A stretch of DNA of 38,840 bases from Candidatus Rhodoferax bjergmarkensis (lineage in GTDB: Bacteria; Pseudomonadota; Gammaproteobacteria; Burkholderiales; Burkholderiaceae_C). Positions 35,575-38,840 of this stretch are shown here, piece after piece (position 1 is the stretch's first letter; every line of letters starts with the position of its first letter). The stretch spans positions 1 through 38,840 of the forward strand of contig JADJFX010000005.1 in NCBI GenBank assembly GCA_016708345.1, read 5' to 3'. The notes beneath the pieces were generated by a model. The model did no database searches. It was not told where the DNA came from and saw only the letters and a list, made by a program, of their open reading frames with translations. The translations under genes and the position numbers were made by a program.

Positions 35575-37036
35575 ATGCCATCCATTGACATCCAGGTTCC
35601 CGACATTGGCGACTTTGACGAAGTCACCGTTATTGAGCTGATGGTGAAAGTTGGCGACAGCGTGCGGGTCGACCAGTCCCTCATTACCGTGGAGAGCGAC
35701 AAGGCTTCCATGGAAATACCGTCCAGCCACGCCGGGGTGGTGAAGGCGCTCAAAGTTCAGCTGGGCGACAAGGTCAAACAAGGCTCCGTGGTGTTGGTGC
35801 TGGAGGCGGCGGGTGATGCGCCCGTCGCGGCCCCTCAATGCAGCCGCGCGCTGCGGCAGTTGGAACTGCCGGTTGCCCGCAGCGGCCCAAGCAGCATCCG
35901 CCCTGTTTTCATAGCAAAATGGCACCTTTGCCCACAACAGCCGTCCGCAAGCCAGCCTCCAGCTTCCACAGCAAACGCAGTGCCAGCGGCAACGCCGCTG
36001 CCATCCCACGACCCCACCGCCCTGGCGCTCAATTTGCCGCACGCATCCCCTTCGGTACGCAAGTTCGCGCGTACCTTGGGCGTACCGCTGGCCGAAGTGA
36101 AGGGCAGTGGCATCAAAGGCCGCATTACCGAGGCCGATGTGCAGGCCTTTACCAAGGCCGTCATGGGCGGCAGCGTGCAGACCCTGGCCATTGCGGCGGT
36201 GGGCAAAGCCGCGCCATCCGGGGGCGGCGCGGGCGCTGAGCTGGGCCTGATCCCCTGGCCCAAGGTGGACTTTGCCAAGTTTGGACCCGTTGAGCGCAAG
36301 GAGCTGGGCCGCATCCAGAAGATCAGCGGCGCCAACCTCACGCGCAATGCCATCATGATTCCGGCCGTTACCAACCACGACGATGCCGACATCACCGAGC
36401 TGGAGGCCTTTCGCGCCCAGCTCAACCTGGAAGCCGAGCCACCAGCAGGGCGGGTGGCAGCGCGGGTCAAGGTCACCATGCTGGCCTTCCTCATCAAAGC
36501 CTGCGTGGCCGCATTGCCAGAAGTTTCCCAACTTCAATGCCAGCCTGGACGGTGATGCCCTTGTCTACAAACAGTACTACCACATCGGTTTTGCGGCGGA
36601 CACACCCAATGGGCTGATGGTGCCGGTGCTCAAAGACGCCGACAAGAAAGGCATCTTCCAGATCAGCACCGAGATGGCGGAGCTGGCCAAAAAGGCGCGG
36701 GAGGGCAAGTTAAGCCCGGCTGAAATGTCGGGTGCCAGCTTCACCATCTCCAGCCTGGGCGGTATTGGCGGGCGTTACTTTACGCCCATCATCAATGCGC
36801 CCGAGGTGGCGATTTTGGGTGTGTGCAAGAGCCAGATGGAGCCGGTGTGGGACGGCAAGGCCTTCCAGCCGCGCCTGATGTTGCCGCTGTCTTTGACCTG
36901 GGACCACCGGGTGATCGATGGGGCGGCGGCGGCGCGATTTAACGTGTACCTGGGGCAAATCCTGGCGGACTTCAGGCGGGGGGGGCCGTGGTGGCGCGTG
37001 TGGGCGCCAGGCGCGAAATCGCCAAGCCCACGCTGA
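35575..37036 (+). CDS. aceF: Pyruvate dehydrogenase E2, dihydrolipoyl acetyltransferase (frameshifted)
   Basis: Starts at ATG 35575. A single lipoyl domain spans residues 1-80, with Lys43 in VESDKASMEIP. A Pro/Ala linker follows, then the E3/E1-binding domain (SPSVRKFARTLGVPLAEVKG, SGIKGRITEADVQAF). The catalytic domain reads PWPKVDFAKFGPVERKELGR, NAIMIPAVTNHDDADITELE, then after a slip near 36525 YHIGFAADTPNGLMVPVLKD, SLGGIGGRYFTPIINAPEVA and the active-site DHRVIDGAAAARFN. A G-run near 36980 has slipped, so the annotated stop at 37036 is later than the expected end close to 36985. The linker at 35838-35960 has unusual residues (Cys, Trp, Phe) and may hold two compensating slips or remnant repeat DNA. 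AceF transfers acetyl groups to CoA and forms the complex core. Confidence 0.93.
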
Positions 37037-37080
37037 CCGCATTGGGAGCTCGGTTTGAAAGCACTGATCGACATGGCGAC

Positions 37081-38840
<1,760 letters not shown>

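Noticed and set aside
33510..35753. A 747-residue open frame on the minus strand opposite aceE
   Set aside because: It is the antisense shadow of a G+C-rich, strongly biased gene; aceE on the plus strand matches a known enzyme over its whole length.
35889..35922. A fifth copy of the dispersed hairpin repeat in aceF
   Set aside because: The right end (CATAGCAAAATGG) looks similar, but the left arm of the hairpin is missing and the 7-base loop spacing is not kept.

Overview
The window looks like a draft chromosome segment of a betaproteobacterium, most likely Burkholderiales and probably Comamonadaceae (Rhodoferax/Polaromonas-like). This is inferred from PhaR, the lipoyl-bearing Lpd, the AceE/AceF/LpdA order, the HypX-type hydrogenase maturation gene and a short dispersed hairpin repeat typical of that family. 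No 16S rRNA is present, so the assignment stays inferential. Base quality is uneven. Roughly 1-5050, 5.9-7.6 kb, 9.1-13.2 kb, 28.9-29.1 kb and 31.4-33.4 kb carry many one-base slips. They hit essential genes such as aceE as well as accessory ones, so most are probably sequencing or assembly errors rather than decay. From 13.7 to 28.2 kb the sequence is nearly clean.

Layout: (1) 1-1264, a broken alpha/beta hydrolase facing two small unknown genes. (2) 1422-5746, a branched-chain amino-acid type ABC transporter (livHMGF) followed by a Crp/Fnr-family regulator. (3) 5864-12530, minus strand, a giant repetitive surface or secreted protein: DUF4347, three 132-residue repeats, about eight 97-residue Ig-like repeats, two PPC domains, cadherin-like, calcium-binding and choice-of-anchor U segments. 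A 248-bp almost purely G+C block interrupts it. (4) 12835-15956, a FabR/DesT-like TetR repressor divergent from a desaturase reductase and a fatty-acid desaturase, with two operator-like palindromes between them. (5) 16001-19663, a Lys/Ala-tailed unknown protein and the hypC-hypD-hypX hydrogenase maturation run. (6) 19931-23318, an orphan substrate-binding protein, a lytic transglycosylase and glyoxalase II. (7) 23530-28206, tRNA-Val, phaR, rimO, a terminator, tRNA-Leu and rnr. (8) 28211-32666, a tight minus-strand run dadA > HDOD > metallo-hydrolase > nnr. (9) 32845-38840, pyruvate dehydrogenase genes aceE, aceF and lpdA, the last cut by the window edge.

Together the genes point to a metabolically flexible, PHB-making, probably aerobic or microaerobic hydrogen-oxidising heterotroph. 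HypX supplies the CO ligand of [NiFe]-hydrogenase from formyl groups; the desaturase module tunes membrane unsaturation under a lipid-sensing repressor; the pyruvate dehydrogenase genes feed central carbon. The most notable signals are the paired desaturase operators, a dispersed GCTAY-N7-RTAGC hairpin repeat that also sits inside lpdA and nnr coding sequence, and the giant repeat protein with its seamless G+C insertion.
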